From assembly GCA_000499405.2 (NCBI GenBank), contig HG738139.1:13132898-13196897 (forward strand): a DNA stretch of 64,000 nucleotides. Direction: 5' to 3'. Position numbers and translations under genes: made by a program. The notes beneath the pieces were generated by a model, which saw only the letters and a program-made list of their open reading frames with translations, was not told the origin of the DNA and ran no database searches. This DNA is from Onchocerca volvulus. Lineage: Eukaryota; Nematoda; Chromadorea; Rhabditida; Onchocercidae. Below, in pieces: positions 1 through 13,371 of the stretch (position 1 is the stretch's first letter; every line of letters begins with the position of its first letter).

Positions 1-389
1 TTGGCATCTATCGATTATGAATTTGTAATGCTTAGAATAATCCTTCTGAATCCTATTCAATTTCCGATCTTCTGTTTCATTTTTTGGAATCTTCAAATCT
101 GCTACATCTTTGATATAAAATTCATATTTTCCACATTATTACAATTATAGTTACTCGAATATGATAACTTAATTTAAAAAAGTTATACTTTTATAATGAA
201 ATGACATGATACGGAATTCATTTAACATTTCTAGAATTACCGCTTCCGCGACAATGTGAGTTTTGGGACATGAAATACTAAATTTTATTTAAATATATTA
301 TTTGAATAAATATTCAACTAAATTATTATTCGATACTTTTATTTGAGGCTTGAAAATCCATTTAAAACTGTAGTTTTGACAAAATTAGC

Positions 390-442
390 AGATACAGAAA
401 CTTTTTGGAATTTTTACGATTCTAAAATTAGCTTAAAACAAG
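390..442 (+). CDS. Probable preceding exon of the membrane-protein gene
   Basis: An open stretch (TETFWNFYDSKISLKQ) ends at a strong AG|GTAAGT donor after base 442. Its phase joins correctly to the TM exon at 530, giving KQ-A-SPYAISGW. The left border is uncertain because two weak acceptors (ATTAG and ATTAGCAG, about 387-390) give the same frame. Further upstream, 235-255 (TCTAG acceptor, GTGAGT donor) and 1-24 (GTAATG donor) could be additional small exons of the extracellular part, but their phases do not combine uniquely, so I leave them unassigned. Confidence 0.45.
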
Positions 443-529
443 GTAAGTTTTGGAAATTTCCCAATTTTGGCGACTTTTCTAGATGAATTTTAAAATTTTT
501 TGCAAAAAATTGAAATGATGAAATTTCAG

Positions 530-3500
530 CAAGTCCGTATGCAATTTCTGGTTGGCCATGGTGGTGGCTACTACTTCTACTTCTTCTGTTGCTCCTTCTG
601 ATTCTTCTTACATGTTGTCTACTTTGGTGTTTACAAGGGTAATTTTTTTCATTTCTAATGCAAAAAATATGAAAAAAAAATGTTTTATTTTTTCTTCCAA
701 AATTTGTTACATTTTAAAAAATCAAAAAAACATAAATGAAAAATTTTGATTTTTCTTGTTTAACAGTGAAATTTCGTCAGTATTTTCAATTTAGATTTGC
801 TTATTTTTGCAACTGATAAATTAAGCACAGTTTATAAATTTATTTTATTTTGGTCTTTCAAAAGATAGTCAAATTTAACAAAAAGTCATTCGACCGAATT
901 TATTAGGATTCTTGAAGATTCAGTTTTAAACATAAAGTAATATTAATTGAATTCTTAATTTCTTTTCAAATTACGATTTTTATCTTTCAGTTGCTCATGT
1001 TACATTTGAATTAAAAAAGGTTAATTGTTTCTTTTAGACATATGAATCAAATTTTCCACTTAATTATTGCACCATTAAAAAAAAAAAAATGAATTATAAA
1101 CTGCTGTTAAATAGTATCTAGTAATTTCAAATTTTTGACCTAAAATTAACGCAACACTGATTTTAAACCATTTTCTATTTCGATTTAATGTTATTTCCAA
1201 GTTTGGCCTTGGATTACTTTTTCAAAAAACTTTTTTAAAATCGAATGATAGAAAAGATGAATTAAAAATAAAATATGTCAATTCTATATTAGGAGAAGGT
1301 CGATGGTTCGTAGTAATTACACTTCAATAGTTATAAATTTCCTGTCATATTCACATATGGGAAAATAAATTTTTCCGCCAAATGTATCTGTTCGAATTAT
1401 TTCAAGAAATAAAAAATAATAATTGCGACGATTGAAATATTTATTATATTTTTCTTTTTGAAATTAAAAATAAATATTTCAAATCCTTAAATTGAAACTA
1501 AAACTCTTTACCATATGATTTCTAAATTAGACAATGAAGAATTGATTTATTTTTTTTTTTGTTACTTTTCTTTATTGAAAAAAAAAAAATCATTACTAAA
1601 TTATACGATTTTGAGAAAAGAAAAATGGCTTTTATATATGAATAAAGAAATGGGAGAAAAAAAATAAAAGAAATATTCCAAATTCTTAAATTGAAATTTA
1701 AAAGATAAATGAATTCATTTCAATTGAAATTTAAAGTACAATGATTTGTTCTTACAAATTTAATTTTATTTTTCTATATGATTTATTGCTATGCATGATT
1801 TAAAGTACTACTAGTCGTTGAATCATCGTTGTATTGTGTTGTTTGCAATAATTTAACGTGACATGCTTTCTGTGACACTTTGACATGATATTCTTCTCTC
1901 TTTTCTTTTTTCAAACATTGAAATTTTAATTTTAATTTAAAATGAATTAAAATTAATTGAATTGTAGACGTTATCGAACACGCAAAGAACGGCGCCGTGT
2001 AATTGCGTCAAATGGTCAAACAGTACCATTAATTGGCGCAGACGTTAGTTACAATTTTTATTTCCTAATTTCTCGACAAATATAAATATTTAACATTTTA
2101 TGTGATCGGAAAGGTTTTAAATTGATGATTGAATTCGATTAAAGAGTTTTTTTTTTTGGAAATCTTTTTTTCTTTTATTTTTTTATTTTTATTTTTTATT
2201 TTTTTGGAAATCTGCTTAATCTAACGAAATTATGATTAATTTTAAATATCAGTAAAAAAAAAAGTTTTCATTAATATTTCAATTTGAAATATATTGATTG
2301 ATTGTGAAAAACAAAAAAAAAAAAACGAGATTATTTTGCAACTATTTATTACTATTATTTTGTTATTTTCTGAGTATTTTACAAATTATTTTTATAAGTT
2401 TGATACTTTAAGATGTATTTTGTTTCTTTCAAGTGTTAAGATGTATCTTTGTCAGTATTGGAATTATTTTCAGTTAAAATTTTTGTTAGATTCTGATTCC
2501 ATTTGAATCTTTTATTGTTTTAATATTTTGGATAGATTAATTTAATTTATTGCTTTCAAAAGTGATATGATAAAGATAAATTCAATATTTTTAGGCCGAG
2601 AAAAGTGAAATAGAACAGAATATGCAAGCACTTTCATCACGTGTCGAAGATATTCGATCATCACTTGATCAGAAAGCTGCAGGTATCAGTGTTAAAAGAT
2701 ATAGAATATATCGATTGCTTCCGAATTCATATTTTGATACTGAATTTTAAGCACGTGGAGATTTCGAAGATGGATATGTACGTGGTTTTCGTGATGCAAA
2801 CAAATTGGGTACAGCATCAGCGGCACGTCGACGTATGGATGATGATTATGGTAGTAGAGATGATCGATTCCACGAAGGTTACGTGAAAGGGCTGAGGTAG
2901 ATGAAATTTTGTAAATTATGAATATGAGAATTATCACTAAGCATTCTCGAAATTATTTTAAATTTTAGTGATTGAGCATGATTTTAGAAATAGAAACCTT
3001 TTTTTTTTTCTAGTGTCAGAAAGCAAATATCTCAAAAATGATTTTGAAATTCAGGAAAGAGTAAAATCCAACATTAAAAAATAATTTTCCGGCATGTTTT
3101 TGTTACTCAAACAATAGAAATTTCAATTAAATGTATTGTATGAGATATCGATCGATTTTTTCAGAATTGAGAATAATTCCGGTTTTAGAATTTTTCAACA
3201 ATTTTACTGAAATTCAATTATAGAGATGCTGGAATGACTGGAATGAGTGCATCAATGCATAATTTGGCACAACGTGGTCAAAGTGCTGGCTATTCTTCTG
3301 GTTACATGCAAGGTTTCCGAGATGGTAATTCCGGTTTGTTTGGTGATCGAATATCGAGTAGTTTGTTGAGAAGATTGGAAGATCAGTATCCGAATCAAGA
3401 AGATTTTCGTACTGGTTATATTGATGGATTCAAGGAAGGTGTTGCAAGTCGAACTTCCGGACAAAGAGTAAGAAACTAAATTTCTTTTTTTTTAATTTGA

Positions 3501-6500
3501 TATATTTTTTTATTTCATTATTGTTTCACATCTTTTGTTTACCTTACTATTGTGTTTATTTTTATTTTAATAATATCAAGAACATTTCACACCTTTATTT
3601 ACTATGTTTACCTGTTATTTGGAATGACATTTCCTCGATATAATTAAATTTTTTTGGATATTTTCAGAGTTTTGAGGAATCGCGACGCTTGCAAGAAAGT
3701 CTTACGAAACTTACCGAAATATTGCAAGAGAAATCGAAGGGCGCTGGAGATGAAATACATACTACCAAAATTTATCATGTTTGTAAGTTGTTTTTTAAAT
3801 TGCTTTTTTTTTTCCTTTTTTTCCATACAAAAGCCCGAAAGTAATTGTAAATATAAAGTTAAAATTGATCCATTATATTTTAAAATTTTCAGATTTCTAA
3901 ACTTTCTTAAAATTTCTGATTATTTTTAAACTTTCGAAGATATTTTCCATTGTTTCAGATAATCAACAACCCGATGGTGTTGCCGTATCGGCTTATTCTT
4001 CTGCAACTGGTCGTCAATTAGAGCAAGAATTAGAAGAACTTACATCTTCTTCTAGAAGGTCAACTCTCAGGAGACATTATACGGTTAATTTTTAATTTTC
4101 CTTGTAATTGATTCCTTTTTTTTTTTTCATACTATTTGATATTTGATTTAGAAAATTTTGAAAGAAATAAGAATAACATAGCATCATCGTTTTTGGACTT
4201 TTTTTTTTCAAAAAATTTTAGAAAGAACAATAAATTTAATTAATTCTTTTTTTTTTGCATATTTTGACTCGAGAAATTTAGAAAGAAATAATAGACGTCG
4301 TTCCTGGATTTCTTGATTTTCAAAAGATTTTAGAATAAACCGGAAGTTTTTCAATTTTTAATTTTAGCCAGGAGATTACTTGAAATACGGTAGTGAAGCG
4401 GAGGCATACGGTAGCTTAGCAAGGAATCGACGTTCACTTTCTGCATCTGCACTTGGTCGAGAGCTTGCTAGAGGTCCTTTCTTTTTTTTTTGCAAATTTT
4501 TCATAAAAGGATATTGAAATTTTTTAAATTACTTAATTGTTCCAGCTTTAATTAATGGATAATTGTTCCATTTTTAATTAATAATTAATGAAATCCTAGA
4601 AGTTGGGAGTTTTGGTGGAAAGTTTTAATAAATTAATTAATTTTCTCAATTGGTTTCTTTTCGATATAAAATTTATTATAGCTCAATATTAGAGTGATAA
4701 ACGAAAATAATAGGCCGATTTCCAAAAATAAATGATTTATTTATTATACTACAAAAAATATTACGTGCACGTGTGGTTTTCTTTTTTTTCTTTTTTTTTT
4801 TTTTTTTTAAAAAGCTTTTTTTATTTCATATTAACTATAATTTCAACAGCTTTTAATCAGAGTGGCATAGTGAAATTAAACCGTAAAACGACTATTTGAT
4901 GTGAATTATCATTGCTAGAAAATGGAATTTTCGAATTCTCGCATTTTTGATATTATGCTCTAATTTCATAATAATCATTTTTGATGCTTTTTACTTAAAC
5001 ACAAATAAAATCCTCGTACTATTTCTGTTGAAAATTTTAGATTTTATTGATCAAATAAGGATAATTTCATTTCAAACGCTTGCTTCTACTAAATTCTTAT
5101 CTTTGATTTTGGAAGCTTTATTATAATTTTATAATTTTCTTTGAAATGATTTCAATTTTTGCTGTGTGCATTACTTACCTACATTTCATATTTTTGTTTT
5201 GCTATTTGTTTGCAGAGCAGTCAGAACGTGCTCGTCTTTATTCTGGTAACGGAACATCGTATATCAGTCGCGCATCGGCTGCCGATAGACCCATTACGGA
5301 TACATATTCACGTCGCTACACGTATCGTAGCCGTAGTGATATGGGTAGTCCACGGCATTATGCGTCGCAAACATTGCTGGACGGTACACGTCCAGGACCT
5401 TCAACACCACATACACGTCGTGATGCACTGCACACTTTACAGCGTGAGCTTGATACACTATCACGCTCACCGGATCAATTAACAACTCGTGGCTATAGCT
5501 CCGATACCGGGTATATGAACGATACGATACGATCACGTACCCATGCATATTCAAATTATGACTATGGTTAGAATGCACTCTACACCACACTTTTTTTTGT
5601 TTTTAGCGTGACACAAAAAAAGGTCATACGTCACAATATTGCACTTCACGCCACATTATTTCTTAAAATATCATACATCACAGAATGTATTAAAATATTG
5701 TAACTTAGCTATTTCGAAAGGTTATATGTCAAAATTGACTTCAGGTATGTGTATTTTAATGAATTTTTGAGTTTTTTTTTTTTTCCCAATTCCCTGTTTG
5801 AACTTCTGCTTAGCAGATAATAACCGGTAATCTAATTTTTTAAGCACTTAAAAAAATTGGCGATGCTTATTTCGCTAGTTTTTCTATTTATCTTCCTTAA
5901 GTTACAGGTGAACTTTTTCGTTAACATCATTGGTAGATTTTTCGAAAAAAGCGACTTTTTTTTTTCTTTTAAGTTCTTTATGTGATAAAATTTTTAAGAA
6001 CACGTTTTTTTATAGAGCGGAAATTTGGCATGAGAGAAGTGAGAGTGTAGTTTACTTAAGTAGCGCAAAGAAAGAGAAATAATTAATAAAAATTTATATT
6101 ACGTAATTCAAAATTAGGCAAAACTTGCATTTTTTTTTTTTTACTAGTATTGGAGAATGCTTGAATCAAAGTATGATTCTGTTGCTAAGCATTAAATTTA
6201 TTTAAATTTCCACTTTGTAATCCTAGATGACATATTCTTGAAATCAAATTTAGTTACAGATACGTATCAAACATCGAAGAGCGAGATGAGAAGCCCGGAA
6301 CCACCTGGTGGTGCAGCTACTAGCGGTGCATCAGCTGGATATCTCACACACGGTCCGAGAGCCTCAGCTTCTACGTCATTTAGTGCTCGTAGAGGAGGTA
6401 TATTTTTCTTTCTTCCATTAATTATACTTCATCTAACGTAATCAGTAACATAAACGGAGTTCTAGTAGTGAAACTAGAACTCCATTTTTAAGAATTACGT

Positions 6501-8754
6501 GTATTATTCCGTTCGATTAGCATATCTATGATAATGAGAATTCATACTAAATAATCACAGTTGACGTTTGAATCTTCTTTTTCATAGATTCATATTTTGA
6601 ACGGAAGCAGAATTACAAACTAGTAGTGCCGTGTTTTTCATAAATATATACTATCTATGCGTTTTAATTACATTAAATGTTGGTTTTTTTCGCTTGAAGT
6701 GTTTGAATTACTTTGAAAAAAAAAAAAAAAAAAAAAAAAAGGAGGAAACACTTGACAATGTTTGCTTTTCACTGCACATTTTATAAGCAGAAAATCACTT
6801 TTGCATTTGCATAATGCCAATTTTGCTAATTTAACAATTTTCGATGTTATGAATGATGTAAAAAATGTTTTGAATGTAATTAATGTAATTAAAATTGTTA
6901 AGCTTAGTTTTAATTTATGTTTTGGCGTAAATATAAGATGAACGTTTTATAACCATAATGACAGACTAACGCTAGCCTTTATTAATTTGTCATCGGCTAC
7001 AAAATTTATTCGATGAATTAGAATTGAGAAAAATGGATTCAATTAACCCTGAAAATGATTGGTGCTTGAGCGGAAGACTTATGATTTTTTTAACCTTTGA
7101 TTCGTCTCACAGCACCAATTCTGCTTACCGGAAATGGAAAATGGTGGAGCACATATTTAATGTCTACGCTTCATTCAAACAAGCAAGATGTCATACTCAT
7201 TGAAAGTTTGAGAACAGATTGAAAACATTTCGTCCCACAATTCTTCTAATCATTCGCTTTATCGAATATAACAGCTTCATTGCGTACTTCAGCTATCCAA
7301 AATGGAGGCATTTTAAAATCGATGTAACATTATCATCAATGCATTTAATTCATCGAAAAATTTTGAAAAATTATTGCACCAACAAGATTGCAGTGTAAGC
7401 ACACTAAAAAAGTGCACTGTAAATTTGCAGAAAATGAAAGAGGAGCTAGCAATGGAAGGACAACAGGTGGTAATTTCTCATCGCATAATTGGCCTGATGA
7501 CTTGATCGATATTGTCAATGAACCAATGGGACAAACATTGGATCGAATGAAAAAATACAGTAATTCATTGTCACAGGTTGATCGAGGTACGAACTGTCCT
7601 CGTCTAAGAGAGTTCTTGATCAGATTACGAAAGAACTTAGAAGGAAAGAGATTAAATTTGAAATTTATTCTTTTCGGTTTGAAATTTAGAAAGGGAAGTT
7701 TTTTTGGTATCTCTGAGTCACACTTTCTTCTCCATTGATTCTTCTAGGATATATTTGGAACTATTTTTATCCAGAAATTTGAACATTACGAAGTTCCACT
7801 TTAAAATTCTCCTTATATTTCTTCCTGATTTTGCTTAGTTTTTTGCTTTAATGTAAGCTTAATTCTGCACTGTTTGAAGTGAATGATTATAACAGTTTTT
7901 TGAATATCTAATGCTTGTAAGTGTGAAATATTGAATATCTGCTTGTTTCGTGCAATATTTAGTTAGCTGAAATTCAAATTAGGTAAATTAATTGAAATTT
8001 GCTTGATTTTCCATTTTCATAAGCGTGCGATATTTTATTAAAATAAGTTTTGAAGGATTGTTTTACGCCATATAGTAATGTTTTTTTTTTTGTCATTCAT
8101 ATCAATTTTTTCAAATTTAAATTTCATATGAATTTGGAGTTCTTTTTTTTCTTTTTCAATTCATCATAATTTATTTTAACTTTCTGAAGATTGTTTTCTT
8201 CTTTATATAATTGTATTATTTGGTTTTCTCCACTGAGATAATAATAAATATTTCCTTACGAAAAAATTAAATCAGTCTTTGAATTTAGATAGATAATTTT
8301 TAATTGTTATAGATGGAGTGGAAGATAGTGGCCCAATTCGAGAAAGAGTGGAAGAACGATATCAACGCTCATATAAGGAAGTATGTTTGATTTTTTCTGT
8401 TGAATTCATTTCGAATTTGAAAAAAAAAAAAAATTTGGAATAGTTTGGCGTGATCTTAAAAGATTTCCATTTCTTCCAAACTTTTTTTGATTTATTTTCT
8501 TTCAATAATAATCATTAATGTAACAACAATATTATAGCATCAAGTAATTATACAGTTACTTGATGATTGTAGTTTCCTCATTCTGATTAAATTTCGGTGA
8601 TTTAATTCCTACTGATCTTATTGATCATTATGGATTGCTTTCTCTTCAGGAATCCATCCTGCTTTACCTGGCTATTTTATTTAATTTTCGGGAAAAATTA
8701 TTTGACGTTCATAAAATTATCTAATTTCAGGAATATACAACAGGAAGACGATAG
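530..8754 (+). CDS. 3' part of a single-pass membrane protein: TM helix plus repeat-bearing cytoplasmic tail (5' end outside window)
   Basis: Thirteen exons join in phase: 530-638, 1968-2043, 2595-2682, 2752-2896, 3224-3467, 3668-3782, 3959-4083, 4368-4473, 5216-5566, 6260-6397 (an in-frame acceptor at 6227 would add 11 codons), 7431-7586, 8313-8380, 8731-8754, giving about 580 residues to the stop. The first exon encodes a Trp-rich entry (SGWPWWW), then a run of Leu/Ile, then CC and a basic stop-transfer (RYRTRKERRR) from the next exon: one membrane helix with the tail inside the cell. The tail has four copies of a motif like GYVRGFRDA, a Gln/Glu-rich helical stretch, and long Arg/Ser/Tyr-rich low-complexity sequence ending EEYTTGRRR. 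No enzyme domain is visible. By architecture it could be the C-terminus of an adhesion receptor such as the nematode FnIII protein myotactin (LET-805). That is inference; the ectodomain is missing and I do not recognise the tail with certainty. Reading through 5566 would instead stop at 5571. Confidence 0.8.
7099..7300 (+). repeat. Dispersed repeat, copy 1 (plus orientation), inside an intron
   Basis: This segment is a diverged copy, in opposite orientation, of 15735-15910. Shared blocks include GCAAGATGTCATACTCATTG and AATATAACAGCTTCATT, separated by short indels. It lies in the intron between 6397 and 7431. No complete open frame is conserved through both copies. It is probably a transposon or retroposed-gene remnant, family unknown. 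Confidence 0.65.
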
Positions 8755-11700
8755 GATTGATATATGGATTCATTTTCCAAAAAAATGTAAAAAAAAAAAA
8801 GAAGAAAATAGAAGAAACCCTGAATAGTCGTTGTTAGTCTAAAATATTTCTTTTTTTCCTACGAAAATAATTATTTACAGTGATATGAATATATATATAA
8901 TAGAAGAAAAGGTATTTAGCTTACGGTGCTCGGTGATGCTTCAATACTTTCTTTGTTCTTTCTAATAACCATCTTGTTTCTTCAAACTTTTTTTGTATTT
9001 TTCGAATATTTGCATTTTTTTTTTTTGCATTCCTATACATAGAATCGACTTTTATTTTGTTTCCTTTCTTCAATAGTTTAATTTTATTATTATCTTCATT
9101 TTGATCAACAATTTTGCTTCCAAATCATATATGAACTTAACTGATTATAACAACAAATGATATGGTCTTTTGACAAAACAAATAATTTCTTTAATCAATA
9201 CATCATCCAATTTGGCAATTTTTTTAATCAATTTATGGAAAGTTTAAATAGTTTCTGAAGCTTTTTTCCCAGTACATTTGTTATGTTAAATTTTTTGAAT
9301 ATTTTAATTTAATGATGTTTGATTTTCATCATTAATTATTATCGGTGTGTTTTATAATTTTTAATATGCAACTAAATTAAAAATACTATTGCCAGTACTG
9401 TTGCATATCAATTCCTCACAATAATCACTGTCAATTATTATTTCATTTGAAAATTGTATTTGCTCAGATTTTACTTTCATTTAATTTTAAAATCTATTTT
9501 AATATTTTTAACTTAAATTTATTATGAATATATTATACATATTTTTTTGAGGACTGTCTCATTTCAGAAAATTTACGCATAATCTTTTTTTTTTTTTTTT
9601 TTGGTAACCAATATGTTTAATCATGATCATTTGTTGACGACAGTTTGATGATAATAAGTGTTTGATAATTGTATTATGATTATTATTGATTGCTTGCCAT
9701 TTGATCATTTTTTTGATCTTTCTTTATTTTGATGCTCCATACTGCTACCAAATCATTGTTAGATCAATTTATGGATCTCTGAAACAAAACAAAAAAAAAT
9801 AAAACGAAACATCATTGTACAGATGAAAAAATTGAAAATTTATTGATTCTTTTCTGGATCATAATTTAATTCGGGAATCGAATTTCAAATTTCAGTTATC
9901 TCTTTAAGGATAAATCAAATAGCACTTTAAAGTTCTGTTTTTTTCCCCCCAAGAAATTTAAGTTTCCAAAGACTTTTTAACGAAATGATTGGTATGCTGA
10001 GTTGCTTTTTTTTTTTCACGGTTCATCAACTTATTGCAAATTTTACTTTTTTTTTTTTATTTGTGTGCTTTTGAATAAAATGATACGGTTGTTGTTATTC
10101 AAAATTACGCCATCGATCGGAAATTTGATGTGGTTTATCAAAAATTTAAGTTAAGAAATCAACATATCAAAAACACTCATATAACCTAAAATGAAATGAT
10201 TTATTTGACCAGAAATGCATGCGAAATATGAAGTATGCCAGTAACATTTGAGAAAAATGAAAATCAATGCTTATATAGCCAGAAACTCTAATTTTATCAG
10301 AATGATTAAAAATAATTTAAAATAAGTCAGTTGTAAAAAATATTGAAAAGTTATATCAGGACGATCAATCTTTTATGATTCGCCAAATCTTCATCAGATC
10401 ATTCGTCTGTGCTGAATCGAGGAGATCTCGAATTAGGTCATATTTCATGTCTAATATAATTCCAATATTGATTTTATTATAAATTGATGGAATTTCGAGT
10501 GAATTTTTTCTTCCTAATATTGGCTAATTGTTATTGTTAAATGGAGAAAATTTTTTTTTTTCGAAAAATTTTTCTTGAAATTTTTTTGATTTATACTGTA
10601 GTTTATGCAAAATAAAATAATTTAATTCTAATAAAATCTAGAAAACAAAAGAATTTATTAATAATTACTGAAAGGTAATATTTGTAAAGAATAATTACAC
10701 AAAGTTAATCTTGCAAAATAAAGCTCATTAAGTTTTTTTCTTCATTATTTGATTATTTTGCTTATTGTTCTGTGTGATACTATTATTTATTGGGAAGTTA
10801 TTGATCTATTTGAATCATAATCCTGATCTTTTCTGTAATTTCGAGAAATCGAAATGAAACGTAATGGTTCGAAAAAGTTGCAAAAATCACGCGGGAAAAA
10901 ATTGAGATTGATTGAAATATTAATAAAATTTTATGATGATAGCAAATATTCGTCTTGAATATTTAATTTCTTTTTACCATTTGTTTCACATAGGATAATT
11001 CATCTTGACTTAGTAATGATGATAGAAAATTTTGAATAATTATTATTTAAATTTTTAAATGAAATAATATGAACATATGAAAAATAATCATTTCGTCAGA
11101 AAAAAAATGATCATTTAATCGATTTGCTATTATCGATTATCAACGTTTTCCTCGAGAATGTCACATTCTTTGCATAAATCGAAAATATCGATTGCCAACA
11201 TTTCGAGTGTCACATCTTTTGTATAAATTAGAGAATATGAAAAATTTTGCATAGATTTTAAAAACGATATGAAATTGATCGGAAGATAGTTATTGTTAGA
11301 TGATTGCGCGGATCAGAACGGTATAATCTTATTTTCTATGTTTTTAGCATTTTTGTAACCATTGATTTGCCCAATAACTAGTTAATATTATTGATCGTAT
11401 TTTTTGACATTTACTTTTGGTGATAATATCTGTTCTATTTGTGATAAGATGAAGAGAGTTTTCTATTCATGATATCCTTCCTTTACTTATTTATATATTT
11501 CCACTTTATCTGATCTTTCTTTCTTGACCTTTTATCATCGGATCACTTTTTAGTTATGATTACATCAGATAACTGTCTCGTGTTTGATAAGCAATGATTG
11601 TTTTAATTCGAAAAGTTCTTTTTCTCTCTAATTTCAAGCTTTCTCTCTAATTTTAGGCCCTCTAATGATGCATTTAGATATTATCGATTATGACTTATGA

Positions 11701-11820
11701 CATTATGGCCAGTTGACCTTGGCTCCTTAACGATGTGGTGACATCATAATCAATTAACCTTCGTTATACAACGAATCATATTATTTTCATTATCTTACTT
11801 TTTTTTTTTTTTTTTTTCAG
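8755..11820. other. Intergenic, no gene seen
   Basis: This is AT-rich DNA with many T tracts. The only structure I see is an imperfect tandem duplication of about 50 bp at roughly 11132-11235 (TATCGATT followed by GTCACAT and CATAAAT, twice). It separates the membrane-protein stop from the RING gene. A T-run followed by CAG at 11804-11820 is the acceptor of the next gene. Confidence 0.6.
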
Positions 11821-11823
11821 AAA

Positions 11824-13371
11824 ATGCTGAATTGTCCAATTTGTTTGGAAGCTGATGATGGAAATCTTACTTTCGCAGCACTAAAATGTGGCCATGTTTT
11901 CCATCGTAATTGTATCGCGTCGTGGTTAGCGGTTCGTAAATTATCATCCATAATTGCACTTCACTAATTGCTAAGATTATCGGAAAAATCCGGAAATTCT
12001 AGACTGAACAACTATTTTTCCTGTATTATATTGTACTGAAATATGACAGTACTATTGCTAAAATGTCATGAAATTTTACCATGTAAGTCAGAAATGATCT
12101 TAGCTAAGTCAAATAAATACTTTCGAAATTTAATCAATTTGCTAATAAATAGAACTTTCGAAATAATTCAACGATTCAAATAAATTCAAATAATGCTTGA
12201 TACATAGTTTTAATGAATATTTTCCATATTTTTAAAGATTAATCATGACGCAATTCATTTGTAGAAATTTCATTAATTAATATTTTTATTTATTTATTTA
12301 TTTTTAATAATGCGGCATAATTTTTAATAGATATGTTTTGATTTAACGTCAGATGATTTTTTTTTTTTTTTTTGATTCAAATAGTGCTTAGAACATAATC
12401 TCATCCCAATAAAATCAATTTTTGAACCATATTTCGAAGTAAAATGTCAAGGAGCAATACTTTGATCTGAAATACATTTATTTAAATTCAAAAAAAAAAT
12501 TGAATTTTATTGCGATATAATTTTATTAAATCATTTCAGATTGATAAGAGTACCAAGATCTGTCCAGTGTGTAGAAAATTTGCTGATAGTTTCCTGAATT
12601 TATATTTTTTCAGTACTTCCACGGTTAGCCATTTATGCTAACTTTGCGTCAAAGCTAAATTTTATCAATTTTGTCAATGATATCAACGAAATATCGACAC
12701 CTAAAAATATTAATAATTTTTGAGATACGAAAAAAACTCAGAATTGATTGCTGTTTAAATGAAATTTCGTTTTCACTAGACTTAATCGAGGATTAGTCCA
12801 GGCTTCAATTTTTAAATTAATTAATTTTCTCATAAATGGATCACATATACTATAGTGCACAGAATTATAAAGAAATAAATAATAACATATAAATGTCAAT
12901 ACATTAATTTAAATATTTACAGAAGACAGACGAAAATTCTATTAGCGGTAAAGAAAAGAAGAAAAAATCATTACCAAAAAGGTATGAATATTTCAAAATT
13001 TAAACAAGTATTGATCATATTGAAGTTGAATTCAAAAAAGAAAAGTTGGATTAAAATCGTTAAATTTATTGATTTATTCAATTTAAAGAAAAAAAAAATA
13101 TTCGTTAAAAATATTTTCATTTTTGATTAAAATATTTCTTCTCATAATATTTCTTATAAAATATTTCTTCTCATAATCAGAACATAAGCCAACACGTATT
13201 ACCAGTATTTAAATCAATCTTTGAATTTTATCATTTTGAAGATACTTTTTTTATAGAAATAACAAAAAATTTTCAACGCAACGTCAATTTACACGTCAAT
13301 ACGAGCTCCGATCTGATAGTCACATTTCACATAGCAATAGTCGTTATTGGTTCCGAATTAGACGATCATGA
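11824..13371 (+). CDS. Small RING-H2 finger protein, probable E3 ubiquitin ligase
   Basis: Four exons, 11824-11931, 12540-12623, 12923-12981 and 13257-13371, give 121 residues. The RING is at the extreme N-terminus: C4-x2-C7, C22-x-H24, H27-x2-C30, C44-x2-C47, with WL after the sixth ligand, a C3H2C3 RING-H2 that should bind two zinc ions and recruit an E2. The rest is basic (KEKKKKSLPKRNNKK) and ends FRIRRS. The N-terminal placement recalls TRAIP-type proteins, but the long coiled coil of TRAIP is absent, so the assignment stops at RING protein. The start is supported by a 17-base T tract and CAG ending three bases before ATG, a good trans-splice or intron acceptor. The first donor (GTTCGT) is weak. 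The upstream membrane-protein exon (ending 8380) could splice here in frame (KE|KML), but it has a better terminal exon at 8731, so I treat this as a separate gene. Confidence 0.75.
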
